Assembly (NCBI GenBank): GCA_027943245.1
Contig: JANDJZ010000328.1
Location: 1 to 51,002 of the forward strand
DNA length: 51,002 nt
Origin: Acanthamoeba sp. SK_2022b
Lineage: Eukaryota > Discosea > Longamoebia > Acanthamoebidae
Direction: 5' to 3'
A program made the position numbers and the translations under genes. How positions within the stretch are numbered: the first letter of the stretch is position 1; every line of letters starts with the position of its first letter. The notes beneath the pieces are model-generated. The model worked only from the letters and a program-made list of their open reading frames with translations, searched no databases and was not told the DNA's origin. Shown one piece after another: positions 17,598-27,652 of this stretch.

Positions 17598-18088
17598 TTG
17601 ATCACGATCCTGTCGACTTGCCAGATAAAGCGCGAGTTGTACAACGGCGAGTTCAGTTCAGGCCCGGCGGCGTCGCGCGGGTAAACCAGGAACAGCGGGC
17701 CGAAGTTTCTGAGCTTCAGCATTTCCCCGTCCATCTTGTAGGCCAGGATCATGTTGTACTTTTTGACGTCGGACAGCGGCACGTCGATGTAATAATCGTT
17801 CAGCGCGTAGAAGGTCAGCGTCTCGCCCTTGGCGCCGACGCGCTCCAGGATATCGGCCACTGAAATTCCTTCGAATTTTCTCTGCGGCGTCCAGGACGTG
17901 GAGGTGGTGATGCTGCGCACCGGCATCGCCAACAGCTGCTTATCGGTGAACAGATAGCTTTTATTGACCGGGTCGGTCACGTTGTCGATCTTGCCCGCCA
18001 CTTCCAGGGTAAAGCTGAGCGCGCTGCTCTGGGCGATAATCAGGGCCACGCAGGCCATCGCAAGGGTTTTGCATAGTTTGAACAGCAT
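17594..18088 (-). CDS. Secreted SUOX/molybdopterin-binding-fold protein of a two-component operon
   Basis: The 164-residue protein has a signal peptide (about 1-24, ending near SSALS), so it is periplasmic. The mature part fits a shortened oxidoreductase molybdopterin-binding (sulfite-oxidase-like) domain: FEGISVADILERVGAKGETLTFYALNDYYIDVPL and GPLFLVYPRD. The mature part contains no cysteine, so the usual thiolate ligand to molybdenum is missing and catalysis by a normal molybdopterin centre is unlikely. It is the first gene of the operon and overlaps the kinase start by 4 nt. I infer that it works with the kinase periplasmic loop in sensing a ligand. The fold assignment comes from motif resemblance only. 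Confidence 0.72.
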   Translation of the reverse strand: MLFKLCKTLAMACVALIIAQSSALSFTLEVAGKIDNVTDPVNKSYLFTDKQLLAMPVRSITTSTSWTPQRKFEGISVADILERVGAKGETLTFYALNDYYIDVPLSDVKKYNMILAYKMDGEMLKLRNFGPLFLVYPRDAAGPELNSPLYNSRFIWQVDRIVIK

Positions 18089-18193
18089 CGGTGTTCTCCA
18101 GAGGCGCGGGGAGGTTGTATCAGTCCCGCTAATTTATCAGGCAGAATAATGGCAGAAAAAGCAGGCGGGTGCGAAGGGAATAGTAAACCGCAC

Positions 18194-18223
18194 AAAAAGA
18201 ACAGGCCGGTGTTTACCGGCCTG
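18194..18223 (-). terminator. Terminator of gor
   Basis: CAGGCCGGT and ACCGGCCTG (18202-18223) form a perfect 9-bp stem, followed on the minus strand by TTCTTTTTG. A further hairpin, GCTAACCGC-A-GCGGTTAGC (18231-18249), overlaps the gor stop codon. Confidence 0.8.
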
Positions 18224-18244
18224 AGAATGGGCTAACCGCAGCGG

Positions 18245-19597
18245 TTAGCGCATGGTAACGAACTCTTCCGCCGCGGTCGGGTGGATCGCCACGGTGTTGT
18301 CGAAGTCCTTCTTGGTGGCGCCCATCTTCACCGCTACCGCGAAGCCCTGCAGGATTTCATCCATGCCGAAGCCGATGCCGTGCAGGCCGACGATCTTCTC
18401 TTCTTTACCCGCGCACACCAGCTTCATGCGGCACGGCTGGCGGTGCTGCGTCACGGCGCTGTACATGGCGGTGAAGGAGGATTTGTATACCTTCACGTTG
18501 TCCGCCCCGAACTTCTCGATGGCTTCCGGCTCGGTCAGGCCGACGGTGCCGATCGGCGGGTGGCTGAACACCACGGTGGCGATGTTGCTGTAATCCAGGT
18601 GCTCGTCCGGCTTGTTGTTGAACAGGCGCTCGGACAGGCGGCGGCCGGCGGCCACGGCGACCGGGGTCAGCTCTACCGCGCCGGTGTTGTCGCCCACCGC
18701 GTAGATGCCTTTGACGTTGGTATTCTGGAACTTATCGACGTCAATGTAGCCTTGATCGTTGGTCTTCACCCCGGTAACGCCGAGGTTCAGGTTATCGGTC
18801 GCCGGTTCGCGGCCGATGGCCCAGATCAGGCTGTCGACGGTGAATGCCTTGCCGTTTTCCAGCTGCAGCGTCAGGCTGCCGTCGGCGTTCTTGACGATCG
18901 CTTTCGGCACCGATTCGGTGTGCAGGCTCGGCCCTTCGGTGTTCATCACTTCCACCAGGGTTTCGACGATCATCGGATCGAAGCTGCGCAGCGGCGCGTG
19001 CTTGCGCACGAACAGGTGCGTTTCCGCGCCCAGCGCGTTCAGCACGCCGGCGATCTCTACGGCGATATAGCCGGCGCCGACTACGGCGACGCGCTTCGGC
19101 ATGGCGTCCAGCTCAAAGAAGCCGTCGGAGTCGATGCCGTATTCCGCACCCGGAATCGCCGGGTGGCTCGGGCGGCCGCCGGTGGCGATCAGGATGTGGT
19201 CGGCGGTGATGGTCTCGCCGTTCACTTCCACGGTGTGCGCATCCACGAAGCGCGCGAAGCCTTTGATCACGTCGACCTTGTTCTTGCCCAGCACGTTGTC
19301 GTAGGAGTTGTGGATGCGGTCGATATAGGCGGTGCGGTTGGCGACCAGCTTCTTCCAGTCGAAGGCGTTGACGGTGGTGTCGAAGCCGTAGTCCGGGCCG
19401 TACTGATGGATGGCCTCGGCGATCTGCGCCGCGTGCCACATGACTTTTTTCGGTACACAACCCACGTTTACACAGGTGCCGCCCAGCTCTTTGGCTTCAA
19501 TCAGCGCACACTTTTGGCCGTACATGGCTGCCCGGTTGATCGATGCGATACCGCCGCTGCCGCCGCCAATTGCTAGATAATCGTAATGTTTCGTCAT
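18245..19597 (-). CDS. gor: Glutathione reductase
   Basis: A 450-residue flavoenzyme of the usual enterobacterial length. It reduces glutathione disulfide with NADPH in the cytoplasm. Visible are the FAD-binding GGGSGGIAS near residue 11, the redox-active C42 and C47 in [13 protein letters not shown], the second dinucleotide-binding [11 protein letters not shown] (NADPH) and the C-terminal catalytic H439 in HPTAAEEF, which acts from the other subunit of the dimer. It is followed by its own terminator and lies next to rlmJ, as in E. coli. Confidence 0.97.
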   Translation of the reverse strand: MTKHYDYLAIGGGSGGIASINRAAMYGQKCALIEAKELGGTCVNVGCVPKKVMWHAAQIAEAIHQYGPDYGFDTTVNAFDWKKLVANRTAYIDRIHNSYDNVLGKNKVDVIKGFARFVDAHTVEVNGETITADHILIATGGRPSHPAIPGAEYGIDSDGFFELDAMPKRVAVVGAGYIAVEIAGVLNALGAETHLFVRKHAPLRSFDPMIVETLVEVMNTEGPSLHTESVPKAIVKNADGSLTLQLENGKAFTVDSLIWAIGREPATDNLNLGVTGVKTNDQGYIDVDKFQNTNVKGIYAVGDNTGAVELTPVAVAAGRRLSERLFNNKPDEHLDYSNIATVVFSHPPIGTVGLTEPEAIEKFGADNVKVYKSSFTAMYSAVTQHRQPCRMKLVCAGKEEKIVGLHGIGFGMDEILQGFAVAVKMGATKKDFDNTVAIHPTAAEEFVTMR

Positions 19598-19695
19598 CTG
19601 GGATTTCCATGAGTTGTGAATTTGAAGAGGGTAAGAGTTTAACGCCTGACCGGGGTTTGTCGCAAAGATTGCGTCGATGGCTGCGATAGGTGGAC

Positions 19696-19721
19696 GCAGG
19701 GCGCGGCGAACCGCGCCCTGC
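19696..19721 (-). terminator. UUCG hairpin downstream of rlmJ
   Basis: A perfect 11-bp stem, GCAGGGCGCGG with CCGCGCCCTGC, closed on the minus strand by a TTCG tetraloop, starts just after the rlmJ stop. No T-run follows, so it may protect the 3' end or support factor-dependent termination. Confidence 0.5.
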
Positions 19722-19727
19722 CGGGGA

Positions 19728-20570
19728 TTATTCCGGTACCACCCAGTTCACCAGATGGTGGCCGATGCCCGACGGCACCAGCACCTTGTGCAGCCACGGC
19801 AGCACGTTTTTCATCTGCTGCTCCAGCTTCCACGGCGGGTTGATGACGATCATGCCGGAGGCGGTCATGCCGCGCTGATCGCTGTCGGGTTTCACCGCCA
19901 GTTCGATCTGCAGAATGCGGCGAATGCCGGTGGCTTCCAGATCGCGCAGCATGCGTTTGATCTGCTGGCGCATCACCACCGGGTACCACAGCGCGTAAGT
20001 GCCGGTGGCGAAACGCTTGTAGCCTTCCTGAATGCCTTTGACCACGTCCTGGTAATCGGTCTTCATTTCATACGGCGGGTCCATCAGGATCAGGCCGCGG
20101 CGCGACAGGGGCGGCAGCTGGGATTTCAGCTGCTGATAGCCGTCGGCGCGCTGCACTTTGGCGCGTTCGTCTTTCTGGAACTCGCTGCGCAGCAGCGGGT
20201 AGTCGCTCGGGTGCAGCTCGGTCAGGTGAATTTTGTCCTGCGGGCGCAGCAGCTGGCGGGCGATCAGCGGCGAGCCGGGATAGTAGCGTAGCGTGCCGGA
20301 ACGGTTGAAGTTGTGTACCACGCTCATGTAGGCCGCCAGCTCTTCCGGCAGATCGTCGCGCTGCCACAGCAAGCCGATGCCTTCCAGGTATTCGCCGGTG
20401 CGCTCGGCGTGTTCGCCGCTGAGCTGATAACGGCCTGCGCCCGAGTGGGTATCCAGATACAGGAACGGCTTCTCTTTTTCCTTCAGCGACTCGATGATCA
20501 GGCTCTGAACGGTGTGTTTGAGCACGTCGGCGTGGTTGCCGGCGTGGAAACTGTGGCGATAACTTAACAT
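19728..20570 (-). CDS. rlmJ: 23S rRNA (adenine2030-N6)-methyltransferase
   Basis: The frame stays open further upstream, but the real start is the ATG at 20570, giving 280 residues beginning [12 protein letters not shown], the family N-terminus and normal length. The SAM-dependent enzyme methylates A2030 of 23S rRNA. The catalytic N6-adenine motif DPPYEMK is visible in [17 protein letters not shown]. It lies between gor and prlC in the enterobacterial order and is divergent from the ASCH gene here. Confidence 0.95.
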   Translation of the reverse strand: MLSYRHSFHAGNHADVLKHTVQSLIIESLKEKEKPFLYLDTHSGAGRYQLSGEHAERTGEYLEGIGLLWQRDDLPEELAAYMSVVHNFNRSGTLRYYPGSPLIARQLLRPQDKIHLTELHPSDYPLLRSEFQKDERAKVQRADGYQQLKSQLPPLSRRGLILMDPPYEMKTDYQDVVKGIQEGYKRFATGTYALWYPVVMRQQIKRMLRDLEATGIRRILQIELAVKPDSDQRGMTASGMIVINPPWKLEQQMKNVLPWLHKVLVPSGIGHHLVNWVVPE

Positions 20571-20705
20571 GACGGGTGGCGATTCCTTGTGCTCCGCAGA
20601 CGGAGCATTCAATGCAATAAGGCTTATAATCTGCACAGTATAAACTGTCTGGCCGGGAAAAACTGGACTCCGTTGCCGCAGACGTTCACAGAAAGGGACA
20701 GGACG

Positions 20706-21110
20706 ATGAGCAAACAGGCGATTTTGGCGAACTACCCCGACGCGGCGCGCTGGGCGTTCGGCGACGGCCCCGAGTTGGCCGATGAACTGCTGCAGTTGGT
20801 GCTGAGCGGGGAAAAGACCGCCACCTGCAGCTCCTATGCGAGCTATCGCCGGGAGCAAACGCCGATGATCGGCGACGATAGCATTATTCTCGACGGCCGC
20901 GGCGAACCGGCCTGCGTGATCAAAACCCTGGCGTTGCGCCTGGTGCGCTACGACCAGGTGACCGCCGAGATGGCGGCCAAAGAGGGTGAAGGCGACAAAA
21001 GTCTGGCGTTTTGGCGCGAGGGGCATCAGGCGTTCTTTACCCGCGAGGGCACTTTTGCGCCGGACATGTGGCTGGTGTTCGAAGAGTTTGCGCTGGTGGA
21101 GATTTTATAG
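20706..21110 (+). CDS. ASCH-domain protein
   Basis: 134 residues from the ATG at 20706, which has AGGGACAGGA just before it; the frame is open for 39 codons further upstream, but that part has no family similarity. The ASCH (PUA-like, RNA-binding fold) pattern is visible: LSGEKTATCSSYASYRREQTPMIGDDSIILDGRGEPACVIKT and FWREGHQAFFTREGTFAPDMWLVFEEF. ASCH proteins are thought to bind RNA or modified nucleosides; some act as amidohydrolases on acetylated cytidine. Function here is unknown. Its stop overlaps the end of the convergent LysR gene. Confidence 0.8.
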   Translation: MSKQAILANYPDAARWAFGDGPELADELLQLVLSGEKTATCSSYASYRREQTPMIGDDSIILDGRGEPACVIKTLALRLVRYDQVTAEMAAKEGEGDKSLAFWREGHQAFFTREGTFAPDMWLVFEEFALVEIL

Positions 21111-22037
21111 CGGCCCCAGCGCGGCCACCACCTGCTCGCGCAGCCAGCTGTGGGCCGGGTCGAGATGGGAGCGTTCATGCCATACCATCACCATGTCGTA
21201 ACCCGGCATCTCCAGCGGAGCCGCGCAGGTGCGCAATTCCCCCAACAGTTCCCCCAGCATGCGCGAAGGCAGCATGGCGACCATATCGGACTTCGCCAGC
21301 AACGCGGGAATAAACAGGAAGTGCGGCACCGACATTACGACCCGTCGGGTTAACCCCTGTGCGGCCAGCAGCGTATCGATCTGGGTACGAAAACCGCCGC
21401 CATCTTGCGAAACCATCACAAACTCAAGCTGGCAGAACTGTTCGAGTGAGGGCGGCCGTTGCAACAGCGGGTGATCCCGGCGGCCGACCAGCAGGTAGTT
21501 CTCGTGAAACAGCGGCCGATGGCGCAGCTCCGCCGGCGCTTCTTCCCGGCTCAGAAAACCGAGATCGATCAACCCGTCCGCCAAATCGCGGCTCATGCGT
21601 TTGGGCGCCGCTTCGCGGATCGCCAGACGGGATTTCGGCGCCGCCAGCCGCAGACGGGGCAGCATCGGCAGCAAAATTGCGTATTCAGCGGCATCGGCGG
21701 CGGCCAGCTGCCAGGTGACTTCCGCCTGCCGCGGATCAAAGGGCTGCTCCGGCGCGACCAGGCGGCCCACATCGGCCAGCGTTTGGCGCAGCGGTGCCAA
21801 CAGGCCGAGCGCGCGCGCCGTCGGCAGCATGCCGCGCGGGTTCGGCAGCAGCAGCGGGTCACGGTAGATCTCACGCAGCTTGGCAAGCTGAATGCTGACC
21901 GAAGGCTGGCTGAGATTGAGGCGCGCCGCCGCCCGCGTCACGCTGCGCTCGCTGAGCAACGCTTCCAATGTGACCAAAAGATTGAGATCGAGCCGCTTTA
22001 AATTGTTGATAACTATTCCCCGAATTAAATCTATCAA
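21105..22037 (-). CDS. LysR-family transcriptional regulator (next to amidase)
   Basis: About 310 residues with the N-terminal winged helix NLKRLDLNLLVTLEALLSERSVTRAAARLNLSQPSVSIQLAKLRE and a C-terminal substrate-binding domain containing VGRRDHPLL. No ATG or GTG start exists in the usual place; the only standard initiation codon that covers the HTH is TTG at 22037, with GGAGA rather far upstream. Initiation may be at a rare codon nearer NNLKRLDL. It is divergent from the amidase gene at 22117 and likely regulates it. The inverted repeat TTGATA-N20-TATCAA (22006-22037) overlaps the presumed start region. Confidence 0.85.
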   Translation of the reverse strand: MIDLIRGIVINNLKRLDLNLLVTLEALLSERSVTRAAARLNLSQPSVSIQLAKLREIYRDPLLLPNPRGMLPTARALGLLAPLRQTLADVGRLVAPEQPFDPRQAEVTWQLAAADAAEYAILLPMLPRLRLAAPKSRLAIREAAPKRMSRDLADGLIDLGFLSREEAPAELRHRPLFHENYLLVGRRDHPLLQRPPSLEQFCQLEFVMVSQDGGGFRTQIDTLLAAQGLTRRVVMSVPHFLFIPALLAKSDMVAMLPSRMLGELLGELRTCAAPLEMPGYDMVMVWHERSHLDPAHSWLREQVVAALGPL

Positions 22038-22116
22038 TTTTAACTATAGCGCCGATCTCCCTACCGTGGAACGGACGCCGGAACAGACCGGTGAAACCGC
22101 AACGGAGAGGGGGGCG

Positions 22117-23559
22117 ATGATGAAATTGAGCGAATACGTGAGCTACGATGCGCTGGGATTGGCCGAATTGGTGCGGCGTGGCGAGGTCAGCGCAGCGGCG
22201 CTGCAACAGGCGGCGCGGGCCGCCGTCGAGGCGGTGAACCCGGCGATTAACGCGGTGGTGGAACACTGGGAGCAGCCGCCGGAACAAGACGACGGGCCTT
22301 TGTCGGGCGTGCCTTTCCTGATCAAGGACATCGCCATCAGCATGGCAGGCAAGCGCGTTGAGCTGGGCAGCCGGTTGGCGCAGGGCAGCGTCGCCGCCGC
22401 CGACAGCCATCTGATGAGCAATATCCGCCGGGCCGGGCTGGTGACCTTTGGCCGCACCAGCACGCCGGAAATGGCGTTCAGCACCACCACCGAGGCCGTG
22501 CTTTACGGTGCCACGCGCAACCCCTGGAACCTGGATTTCAGCGCCGGTGGATCCAGCGGTGGCGCCGGTGCGGCGGTTGCCGCCGGTATGGTGCCCATCG
22601 CTCACGCCACCGACGCCGCCGGCTCGATTCGCGTACCGGCTTCGTCAAACGGGGTATTTGGTCTCAAGCCTACGCGCGGTCGGGTGCCGCATGGCCCGGT
22701 GATGGATGAGGTCTTCAACGGCTTTGGCGTCCAGCTGGGTCTCAGCCGCACGGTGCGTGACAGCGCCGCGTTGCTGGATGCGATGCAGCGTCCTCACGTT
22801 GGCGAGCCGTATTACACGGCGCCGCCGGCGCACAGCTGGTTATCGCAGGTGACGCGGCAACCGGGCAGGCTGCGCATCGGCATGATGACCGAGGCGTGGA
22901 ACGGCGGAAAAACCGAGTCGAACATCGCCGGCGCCACGGCGGAAACGGCGGTGTTATTGGCGGCGTTGGGGCATCAGGTCAGCGAAACGGAAATGGCGAT
23001 CGGCGTCAGTTGGCAAGAGTTGGTGTTCGCCAATGCGCAAATCTGGTGCGCCAATCTGGTCGGCTGGGTCGATGGTCTGAGCCAAGCGAGCGGACGGGCT
23101 ATTTCAAGCGAAACGCTGGAGCCGGAAACGCTGGCCTGCTATCGCTACGGCCAGGCGGCCAGGGCGGTGGATATGGTGCGTGCGCTCGAGGTACGCAACC
23201 GGGTGACTCGCGCAGTCGGCGCCTATTTCCAGCAATACGACCTGCTGCTGACGCCGACGCTACCCGACCTGCCCTGGCGGCTTGGCCGTTATGGCGCGAA
23301 TGCGGCGAATATGGACGGGCTGGAATGGACGGCACATTTGTTCGATCATTCACCGTTCACCCCGATATTTAACGTCGCCGGCGTACCGGCGATGTCGGTG
23401 CCGCTGGCCCAGGATGCGCAGCACAACCTGCCGATAGGCATGCAGTTTGTCGCCGGTTTTGGCCGTGAGGATCGGTTGTTGCAGCTGGCCGGACAGCTGG
23501 AACGCGCCGCGCCCTGGCATGGGCGGCGTCCGGCGATTTGGGCGGGGAATGCCGTTTAA
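22117..23559 (+). CDS. Amidase-signature family hydrolase
   Basis: 480 residues from ATG at 22117 (or 22120) with GAGAGGGGGG before it. The Ser-cisSer-Lys catalytic system is visible: Lys in GVPFLIKDIAIS, the Gly/Ser-rich signature SAGGSSGGAGAAVAAGMVPIAHATDAAGSIRVPASSNGVFGLKPTRGRVP, and TPTLPDLPW near the C-terminus. Members hydrolyse amides such as aryl amides, nitrile-derived amides or amino-acid amides; the specificity is not readable. No gatC or gatB is nearby, so it is not the tRNA amidotransferase subunit. Divergent from a LysR gene. Confidence 0.88.
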   Translation: MMKLSEYVSYDALGLAELVRRGEVSAAALQQAARAAVEAVNPAINAVVEHWEQPPEQDDGPLSGVPFLIKDIAISMAGKRVELGSRLAQGSVAAADSHLMSNIRRAGLVTFGRTSTPEMAFSTTTEAVLYGATRNPWNLDFSAGGSSGGAGAAVAAGMVPIAHATDAAGSIRVPASSNGVFGLKPTRGRVPHGPVMDEVFNGFGVQLGLSRTVRDSAALLDAMQRPHVGEPYYTAPPAHSWLSQVTRQPGRLRIGMMTEAWNGGKTESNIAGATAETAVLLAALGHQVSETEMAIGVSWQELVFANAQIWCANLVGWVDGLSQASGRAISSETLEPETLACYRYGQAARAVDMVRALEVRNRVTRAVGAYFQQYDLLLTPTLPDLPWRLGRYGANAANMDGLEWTAHLFDHSPFTPIFNVAGVPAMSVPLAQDAQHNLPIGMQFVAGFGREDRLLQLAGQLERAAPWHGRRPAIWAGNAV

Positions 23560-23646
23560 TAGCGGTAAAAAAGCAAAATATCCGCTATGTTGCCGAGAGG
23601 TGTTTGATGGCGGGCCGTCGGCTCGACGCTGCACCCTGGAGGCGAT

Positions 23647-24108
23647 ATGAGCTGCATTTTTTGCGACATCGCGGCGGGCAAGGCGCCGTGCCATAAAATC
23701 TGGGAAGACGACGACCATCTGGCATTCCTGTCCATCTTTCCCAACACCGACGGTTTCAGCGTGGTGATCCCCAAGGCGCACCACCCGAGCTACGCCTTTG
23801 ACCTGCCGGACGAGGTGTTGAGCGCGCTGATGCTGGCGACCAAGCGGGTGGCGAAACAGCTGGACCGCGCGTTCGACGACGTCGGCCGCTGCGGCATGGT
23901 GTTCGAGGGCTACGGCGTCGACCATGTGCACGCCAAACTGATCCCGCTGCACGGCACTGCGTCGCTGGATCAGTGGCGGCCGATCGAATCGACCTCGCCG
24001 AAGTTTTTCGAACGTTACGAGGGCTATATCTCCTCCCACGACGCCGCGCGCGCCGACGACGAACAGCTGGCGGCGCTGGCCGCCCGCATCCGCCAAAGCG
24101 CCATCTAA
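23647..24108 (+). CDS. HIT-family hydrolase
   Basis: 153 residues beginning with SCIFCDIAAGKAPCHKIWEDD, typical of HIT nucleotide hydrolases, and carrying the histidine-triad region GVDHVHAKLIPLHG. Family members hydrolyse phosphoramidates or dinucleoside polyphosphates. The two N-terminal cysteines (CIFC) resemble the zinc-binding start of HIT proteins. Start: ATG preceded by GGAGGCGAT. It lies alone between amidase and prlC. Confidence 0.86.
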   Translation: MSCIFCDIAAGKAPCHKIWEDDDHLAFLSIFPNTDGFSVVIPKAHHPSYAFDLPDEVLSALMLATKRVAKQLDRAFDDVGRCGMVFEGYGVDHVHAKLIPLHGTASLDQWRPIESTSPKFFERYEGYISSHDAARADDEQLAALAARIRQSAI

Positions 24109-24226
24109 GGCACGAACGATCAACGCCGGGCATTGATTTTCCTGTTGTCTGGCTCCATGTTAGAGATTCATACGCATTTTAAGGCTCGCCCCCGCGGCGG
24201 GCCCCAACGCTAATCAGGACTGCCCT

Positions 24227-26269
24227 ATGACAAATCCGTTGCTGACCCCGTTTTCCCTGCCGCCGTTCTCGGCGATCCGCCCTGAAGATATCGTGCCTGC
24301 GGTGCAATCCGCGCTGGCGGACTGCCGCGCCGCGGTAGAGCGCGTGGTCGCGCAGCCGGGGCCGTTCACCTGGGACAATCTGTGTCAGCCGCTGGCGGAG
24401 TCGGACGATCGCCTGTCGCGCATCTGGTCGCCGATCGGGCACCTGAACTCGGTGAAAAACAGCCCGGAGCTGCGCGCCGCCTATGAGCAGGCGCTGCCGC
24501 TGCTGTCCGAATACGGCACCTGGGTTGGCCAGCACGAAGGGCTGTACCAGGCCTACCGCAGCCTGAAAGAGGGCGCGGCGTTCGAGGCGCTGAGCGTGCC
24601 GCAGCGCAAGGCGGTGGACAACGCGCTGCGCGATTTCGAACTGTCGGGCATCGGCCTGTCGGCGGATAAACAGCAGCGCTACGGCGAGATCGTCGCGCGC
24701 CTGTCCGAACTGGGTTCTACCTACAGCAACAACGTGCTCGACGCCACCATGGGCTGGAGCAAACTGATTACCGACGAAGCCGAGCTGAGCGGCCTGCCGG
24801 AGAGCGCTCTGGCGCAGGCACAGGCGATGGCGCAGGCCAAAGAGCAGGACGGCTGGCTGCTGACGCTGGACATGCCGAGCTACCTGCCGGTGTTGACCTA
24901 CGCCGACAACCGCGCGCTGCGCGAAGAGATGTACCGCGCCTTCGCCACCCGCGCCTCCGATCAGGGGCCGAACGCCGGCAAATGGGACAACAGCGAAGTG
25001 ATGGCGGAAACGCTGGCGCTGCGCCACGAGCTGGCTCAGCTGCTGGGCTTCGATACCTACGCCGACAAGTCGCTGGCGACCAAAATGGCGGAGAGCCCGG
25101 AGCAGGTGATCGGTTTCCTGAGCGATCTGGCCAAGCGCGCCCGCCCGCAGGCCGAGCAGGAGCTGGCGCAGCTGCGCGCCTTCGCCAAACAGCACTATGG
25201 CGTGGACGAGCTCGAAGCCTGGGACATCACCTATTACGGCGAAAAACAGAAGCAGCACCTGTTCTCCATCAGCGACGAGCAGCTGCGCCCGTACTTCCCG
25301 GAACAGCGGGTGGTGGAAGGGCTGTTCGAAGTGGTGAAACGCATCTACGGCATCACCGCCAAAGAGCGTAAAGACGTGGAGACCTGGCATCCGGACGTGC
25401 GTTTCTTCGATCTGTTCGACGCTAACGGCGAGCTGCGCGGCAGCTTCTACCTCGATCTGTACGCCCGCGAAAACAAACGCGGCGGCGCCTGGATGGACGA
25501 CTGCGTCGGCAGCCTGCGCAAGGCCGACGGCACGCTGCAAAAACCGGTCGCTTACCTGACCTGCAACTTCAACCGCCCGCTGGGCGACCAGCCGGCGCTG
25601 TTCACCCATAACGAAGTGACCACGCTGTTCCACGAGTTCGGCCACGGTCTGCACCACATGCTGACGCAGATCGATACCGCCGGCGTCTCCGGCATCAACG
25701 GGGTGCCGTGGGATGCGGTCGAACTGCCGAGCCAGTTTATGGAAAACTGGTGCTGGGAGCCGGAAGCGCTGGCGTTTATCTCGGGCCACTACCAGAGCGG
25801 CGAGCCGCTGCCGAAGGCCATGCTCGACAAGCTGCTGGCGGCCAAGAATTACCAGGCGGCGCTGTTCATCCTGCGCCAGCTGGAGTTCGGCCTGTTCGAT
25901 TTCCGCATGCACTTCGAATACAGCCCGGAAAAAGGCGCGCAGATCCTGCCGACGTTGGCGGAAGTGAAGAAAATGGTGGCGGTGGTGCCTTCGCCAAGCT
26001 GGGGCCGCTTCCCGCACGCCTTCAGCCACATCTTCGCCGGCGGCTATGCGGCGGGTTACTACAGCTACCTGTGGGCGGAAGTGCTGTCGGCCGACGCCTA
26101 CTCGCGCTTCGAAGAAGAGGGGATTTTCAACGCCGAAACCGGCAAATCCTTCCTCGACAACATCCTGTCGCGCGGCGGGTCGGAAGAGCCGATGGCGCTG
26201 TTCAAACGCTTCCGTGGCCGCGAGCCGCAGCTGGATGCTATGCTGCGCCATTACGGCATTAAAGGATAA
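24227..26269 (+). CDS. prlC: Oligopeptidase A
   Basis: A 680-residue M3-family cytoplasmic zinc metallopeptidase, the same length as E. coli OpdA/PrlC. The zinc motif HEFGH is at 469-473 in [15 protein letters not shown], with the third ligand region following in [15 protein letters not shown]. It degrades short peptides and signal-peptide fragments. rsmJ starts only 8 nt after its stop, so the two form an operon as in E. coli. Confidence 0.97.
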   Translation: MTNPLLTPFSLPPFSAIRPEDIVPAVQSALADCRAAVERVVAQPGPFTWDNLCQPLAESDDRLSRIWSPIGHLNSVKNSPELRAAYEQALPLLSEYGTWVGQHEGLYQAYRSLKEGAAFEALSVPQRKAVDNALRDFELSGIGLSADKQQRYGEIVARLSELGSTYSNNVLDATMGWSKLITDEAELSGLPESALAQAQAMAQAKEQDGWLLTLDMPSYLPVLTYADNRALREEMYRAFATRASDQGPNAGKWDNSEVMAETLALRHELAQLLGFDTYADKSLATKMAESPEQVIGFLSDLAKRARPQAEQELAQLRAFAKQHYGVDELEAWDITYYGEKQKQHLFSISDEQLRPYFPEQRVVEGLFEVVKRIYGITAKERKDVETWHPDVRFFDLFDANGELRGSFYLDLYARENKRGGAWMDDCVGSLRKADGTLQKPVAYLTCNFNRPLGDQPALFTHNEVTTLFHEFGHGLHHMLTQIDTAGVSGINGVPWDAVELPSQFMENWCWEPEALAFISGHYQSGEPLPKAMLDKLLAAKNYQAALFILRQLEFGLFDFRMHFEYSPEKGAQILPTLAEVKKMVAVVPSPSWGRFPHAFSHIFAGGYAAGYYSYLWAEVLSADAYSRFEEEGIFNAETGKSFLDNILSRGGSEEPMALFKRFRGREPQLDAMLRHYGIKG

Positions 26270-26277
26270 CCCGACAC

Positions 26278-27024
26278 GTGAGCGTGTGTTTATTGTGTGA
26301 AGCAGGCGCCGATCCCGGCGCCTTGTCTGTTTTGGCGCAGCGCTGGCAGCTGGTGTCCGACGACGACGCGCCGATGGCGCTGGTACTGACCCCGCAGCGG
26401 CTGGAGCTGCGCAAGCGCGACGAGCCGAAACTCGGCGGGATCTACGTCGATTTAGTCTCCGGCGCCATGGCGCACCGGCGCCGCTTCGGCGGCGGCCGCG
26501 GCGAGGCGGTGGCCAAAGCGGTCGGCATCAAGGGCAGCTATCTGCCGGACGTGGTGGACGCTACCGCCGGGCTGGGGCGCGACGCCTTCGTGCTGGCGGC
26601 GCTGGGCTGCCGGGTACGGATGCTGGAGCGCAATCCGGTGGTGGCGGCGTTGCTGGACGACGGTCTGCAGCGTGGCTATCAGGATGCGGAAATCGGCCCG
26701 TGGCTGCGCGAGCGTCTGACGCTGCTGCACGCCTCCAGCCTGACGGCGCTGGCGGATCTCAGCCCGCGCCCCGAGGTGGTGTATCTCGATCCGATGTTCC
26801 CGCACAAGCAAAAAAGCGCGCTGGTGAAAAAAGAGATGCGGGTGTTTCAATCGCTGGTGGGCAGCGACGATGACGCCGACGGCCTGCTGGAGCCGGCGCG
26901 CCGCCTGGCGACCAAGCGCGTGGTGGTGAAACGTCCGGACTACGCGCCGCCGCTGGCCGACGTGCCGGCGCACGCCGCCACGCTGACCAAAAGCCACCGT
27001 TTCGATATCTACATGCCGCTGTAA
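26278..27024 (+). CDS. rsmJ: 16S rRNA (guanine1516-N2)-methyltransferase
   Basis: A 248-residue SAM-dependent enzyme that methylates G1516 of 16S rRNA. The SAM-binding motif [19 protein letters not shown] and the catalytic motif [22 protein letters not shown] are both present, and the sequence follows E. coli RsmJ throughout. It begins at GTG (26278), co-transcribed with prlC. Confidence 0.96.
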   Translation: MSVCLLCEAGADPGALSVLAQRWQLVSDDDAPMALVLTPQRLELRKRDEPKLGGIYVDLVSGAMAHRRRFGGGRGEAVAKAVGIKGSYLPDVVDATAGLGRDAFVLAALGCRVRMLERNPVVAALLDDGLQRGYQDAEIGPWLRERLTLLHASSLTALADLSPRPEVVYLDPMFPHKQKSALVKKEMRVFQSLVGSDDDADGLLEPARRLATKRVVVKRPDYAPPLADVPAHAATLTKSHRFDIYMPL

Positions 27025-27030
27025 TGTCTG

Positions 27031-27062
27031 CCGGGCCCGCGGTGTCGGGCCCTCAGTTTTCC
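27031..27062 (+). terminator. Possible shared terminator between rsmJ and the SIS gene
   Basis: GGGCCC (27033-27038) can pair with GGGCCC (27047-27052), followed by TCAGTTTTCC. It sits between two convergent genes and overlaps the SIS stop codon. Confidence 0.45.
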
Positions 27063-27652
27063 TCCCGCAAACTTTTCCCCACGCCGCCGCCCGGATGCAC
27101 CGCCAGCAAGGCCTCCTTGTCGTAACCGCTGCGCGCCATCAGGCAGGCGCAGGCGGCGTCGAAGATCGCCAGCACCAGCACAATTGAGGTGGTGGCCAGC
27201 ATGTTCAGCGGATCTATCTCCTTTTGCACCCCGGTGGCGATCGTCAGCTGCGCCGCCTGCGCGATGGCGGAATGCGGGTTTTCCGTCACCGCGATCAGCG
27301 TCACGCCCTTGGCCTGCAGCGTTGGCAGCAGGCGGGTCAGCTCGTCGGAATTGCCGCCGCGCGAGATCAGGATCAGCAGATCGTCGGCGCGCAGAAAACC
27401 CAGATCGCCGTGCGCCGCGCCGGTGGCGTCGAGGTAGACCGCCGGCCGTTCCACGCAGGCCAGCATGTGGGCTATCTTGCGCGCCGCAATCCCCGAGGTG
27501 CCGACGCCGGTGACGGCGATTTTACCGCGGCAGTCGGCCAGCAACGCCAGCAGCCGCTGCCAGGTGCGCGCGTCGAGGCGCTCGCCCAGCTGCGCCAGCT
27601 CCTGGCTGTAGGTTTGCCAACCCTGCACGGCCTGCCGCCATTCCTGCTGCAT
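27053..27652 (-). CDS. SIS-domain sugar-phosphate isomerase-like protein
   Basis: About 199 residues from the ATG at 27652, which overlaps the kinase stop (TGATG) and has GAGGAGG before it. It is a single SIS domain with KIAVTGVGTSGIAARKIAHMLAC, LILISRGGNSDELTRLLP and a C-terminal HPGGGVGKSL like that of KpsF/GutQ. The CBS pair of arabinose-5-phosphate isomerases is absent. It is the last gene of a transport and pentulokinase operon, so a role in isomerising the phosphorylated ketose is likely, but reaction and substrate are inference. Confidence 0.83.
   Translation of the reverse strand: MQQEWRQAVQGWQTYSQELAQLGERLDARTWQRLLALLADCRGKIAVTGVGTSGIAARKIAHMLACVERPAVYLDATGAAHGDLGFLRADDLLILISRGGNSDELTRLLPTLQAKGVTLIAVTENPHSAIAQAAQLTIATGVQKEIDPLNMLATTSIVLVLAIFDAACACLMARSGYDKEALLAVHPGGGVGKSLREEN

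Noticed and set aside
19728..21026. 432-residue form of RlmJ
   Set aside because: The extra 152 residues are upstream open frame overlapping the divergent ASCH gene; the family N-terminus [12 protein letters not shown] starts at 20570.
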